In this document: in pieces, positions 14,987-15,422 of the stretch
Layout: every line of letters starts with the position of its first letter
How positions within the stretch are numbered: the first letter of the stretch is position 1
Assembly (NCBI GenBank): GCA_002500485.1
Contig: DLRJ01000005.1
Coordinates: 1 to 15,422 of the forward strand
DNA: 15,422 nt
Direction: 5' to 3'
DNA from: Dehalococcoidia bacterium UBA7891
GTDB taxonomy: Bacteria > Chloroflexota > Dehalococcoidia > Lucifugimonadales > UBA826
Made by a program: the position numbers and the translations under genes
Notes under the pieces: generated by a model
Databases searched by the model: none
Told to the model about the DNA's origin: nothing
What the model saw: the letters and a program-made list of their open reading frames with translations, nothing else

Positions 14987-15422
14987 ATGGCAAACATAAC
15001 TCGAATAGAGGGGTTGCTGTATTTAGGCCTGTTTGCTCTTGCTTTGTCACTGCGGCTCTACGATCTGAGTGCCAAGGCGATGCACCATGATGAAAGCCTC
15101 CATGCATATTATTCATGGGAACTATTTCAAGGATCGGGGTTAATACATAATCCTATGCTACATGGTCCATTGCAAATGCAGTTGACATCCTTAATTTTTT
15201 TCCTGTTTGGTGACACCGACGTAACTGCTCGGATCCTATATGTTTCCGCTGGGACTATTCTAGTCATCCTACCCATACTTTTTAGAAATCTACTCGGCAA
15301 ACATGGGGCAATAATGGTCGCCGTATTACTGTCCATATCCCCTTCCATGGTTTACTTCAGTAGGTTTGCTCGAAATGACATACTTATAGCGCTTTTTACT
15401 ATTGGCATGGTCATTACTATGT
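14987..15422 (+). CDS. Agl23-like / PMT_2-type membrane glycosyltransferase, partial
   Basis: Start of an open reading frame cut by the right edge; 145 codons are visible with no stop. The first membrane segment (about 9-25) is followed by an outside loop with HHDESLHAYYSW (33-44), in which Asp35-Glu36 is the acidic pair typical of GT-C transferases. After that come MLHGPLQ (57-63), another hydrophobic segment, and SPSMVYFSRFARND near 117-130. These match the N-terminal part of TIGR03663 (flippase activity-associated Agl23) with PMT_2-like character. The family is known mainly from Archaea and Chloroflexi and is linked to polyprenyl-sugar or glycoprotein synthesis. The ATG at 14987 gives a sensible start but lacks a ribosome site. 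An in-frame TTG at 14951 overlaps the previous stop as TTGA and would add 12 residues. It probably belongs to the ftsY-DUF2298 operon. Confidence 0.85.
   Translation, partial: MANITRIEGLLYLGLFALALSLRLYDLSAKAMHHDESLHAYYSWELFQGSGLIHNPMLHGPLQMQLTSLIFFLFGDTDVTARILYVSAGTILVILPILFRNLLGKHGAIMVAVLLSISPSMVYFSRFARNDILIALFTIGMVITM

Noticed and set aside
15127..15348. 73-codon minus-strand reading frame at the right end
   Set aside because: It is opposite the Agl23-like coding region, which reads through with convincing membrane segments and motifs.
1..15422. Search for tRNA, rRNA, CRISPR, insertion sequences, phage genes or attachment sites
   Set aside because: No cloverleaf-like, repeat-spacer, transposase or terminal-repeat pattern was seen by eye; gaps between genes are all short (at most 174 bases).

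Overview
This window looks like a chromosomal segment of an AT-rich, free-living bacterium, most likely a member of the Chloroflexota (a marine SAR202/Dehalococcoidia-like lineage would fit). The strongest clue is the right end. It holds a very hydrophobic DUF2298 protein with the YYYxG signature (Chlor_Arch_YYY family), followed by a protein with the start of the Agl23-like (TIGR03663) family. Both families are known mainly from Chloroflexi and Archaea. A sortase (usual in single-membrane cells), bacterial-type FtsY and Shine-Dalgarno sites argue for a bacterium. The taxon is inferred; no rRNA or other marker is present.

Layout, left to right. (1) 27-6039: gltB and gltD, the two subunits of NADPH-dependent glutamate synthase, overlapping by 8 nt. 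All catalytic and cluster-binding residues that I looked for are present. (2) 6149-7165: a D-2-hydroxyacid dehydrogenase behind its own candidate promoter. (3) 7226-8266, minus strand: a zinc-containing medium-chain dehydrogenase that keeps the structural zinc site but has lost catalytic-zinc ligands. It converges on the hydroxyacid dehydrogenase and diverges from (4) 8416-9261, an amidohydrolase. An 8-bp inverted repeat lies between those two divergent genes. (5) 9302-9647: a compact single-gene unit with an extended -10 promoter, a 70-residue zinc-ribbon protein and a strong intrinsic terminator. (6) 9686-10657: a membrane-anchored sortase, ending exactly where (7) a convergent LysR-type regulator (10658-11539, minus) ends. 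(8) 11714-15422: ftsY, the DUF2298 protein and the Agl23-like protein (cut by the window edge), closely spaced on one strand and probably an operon.

How the parts relate. GltBD assimilates ammonia by making glutamate from glutamine and 2-oxoglutarate. The two dehydrogenases and the amidohydrolase look like separate small-molecule metabolism genes, and their substrates cannot be read from sequence. The right half is about the cell envelope. The sortase would attach proteins to the cell surface, FtsY receives ribosomes making membrane proteins, and the two GT-C-like membrane proteins probably act in lipid-linked sugar transfer or surface glycosylation. No insertion sequence, phage gene, CRISPR array, tRNA or rRNA was seen. 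Intergenic gaps are all under 300 bases.

I found no convincing wholly new system. The best candidates for something undescribed are the ftsY-YYY-Agl23 arrangement, the solitary zinc-ribbon gene with its strong transcription signals, and the palindrome cluster between lysR and ftsY.
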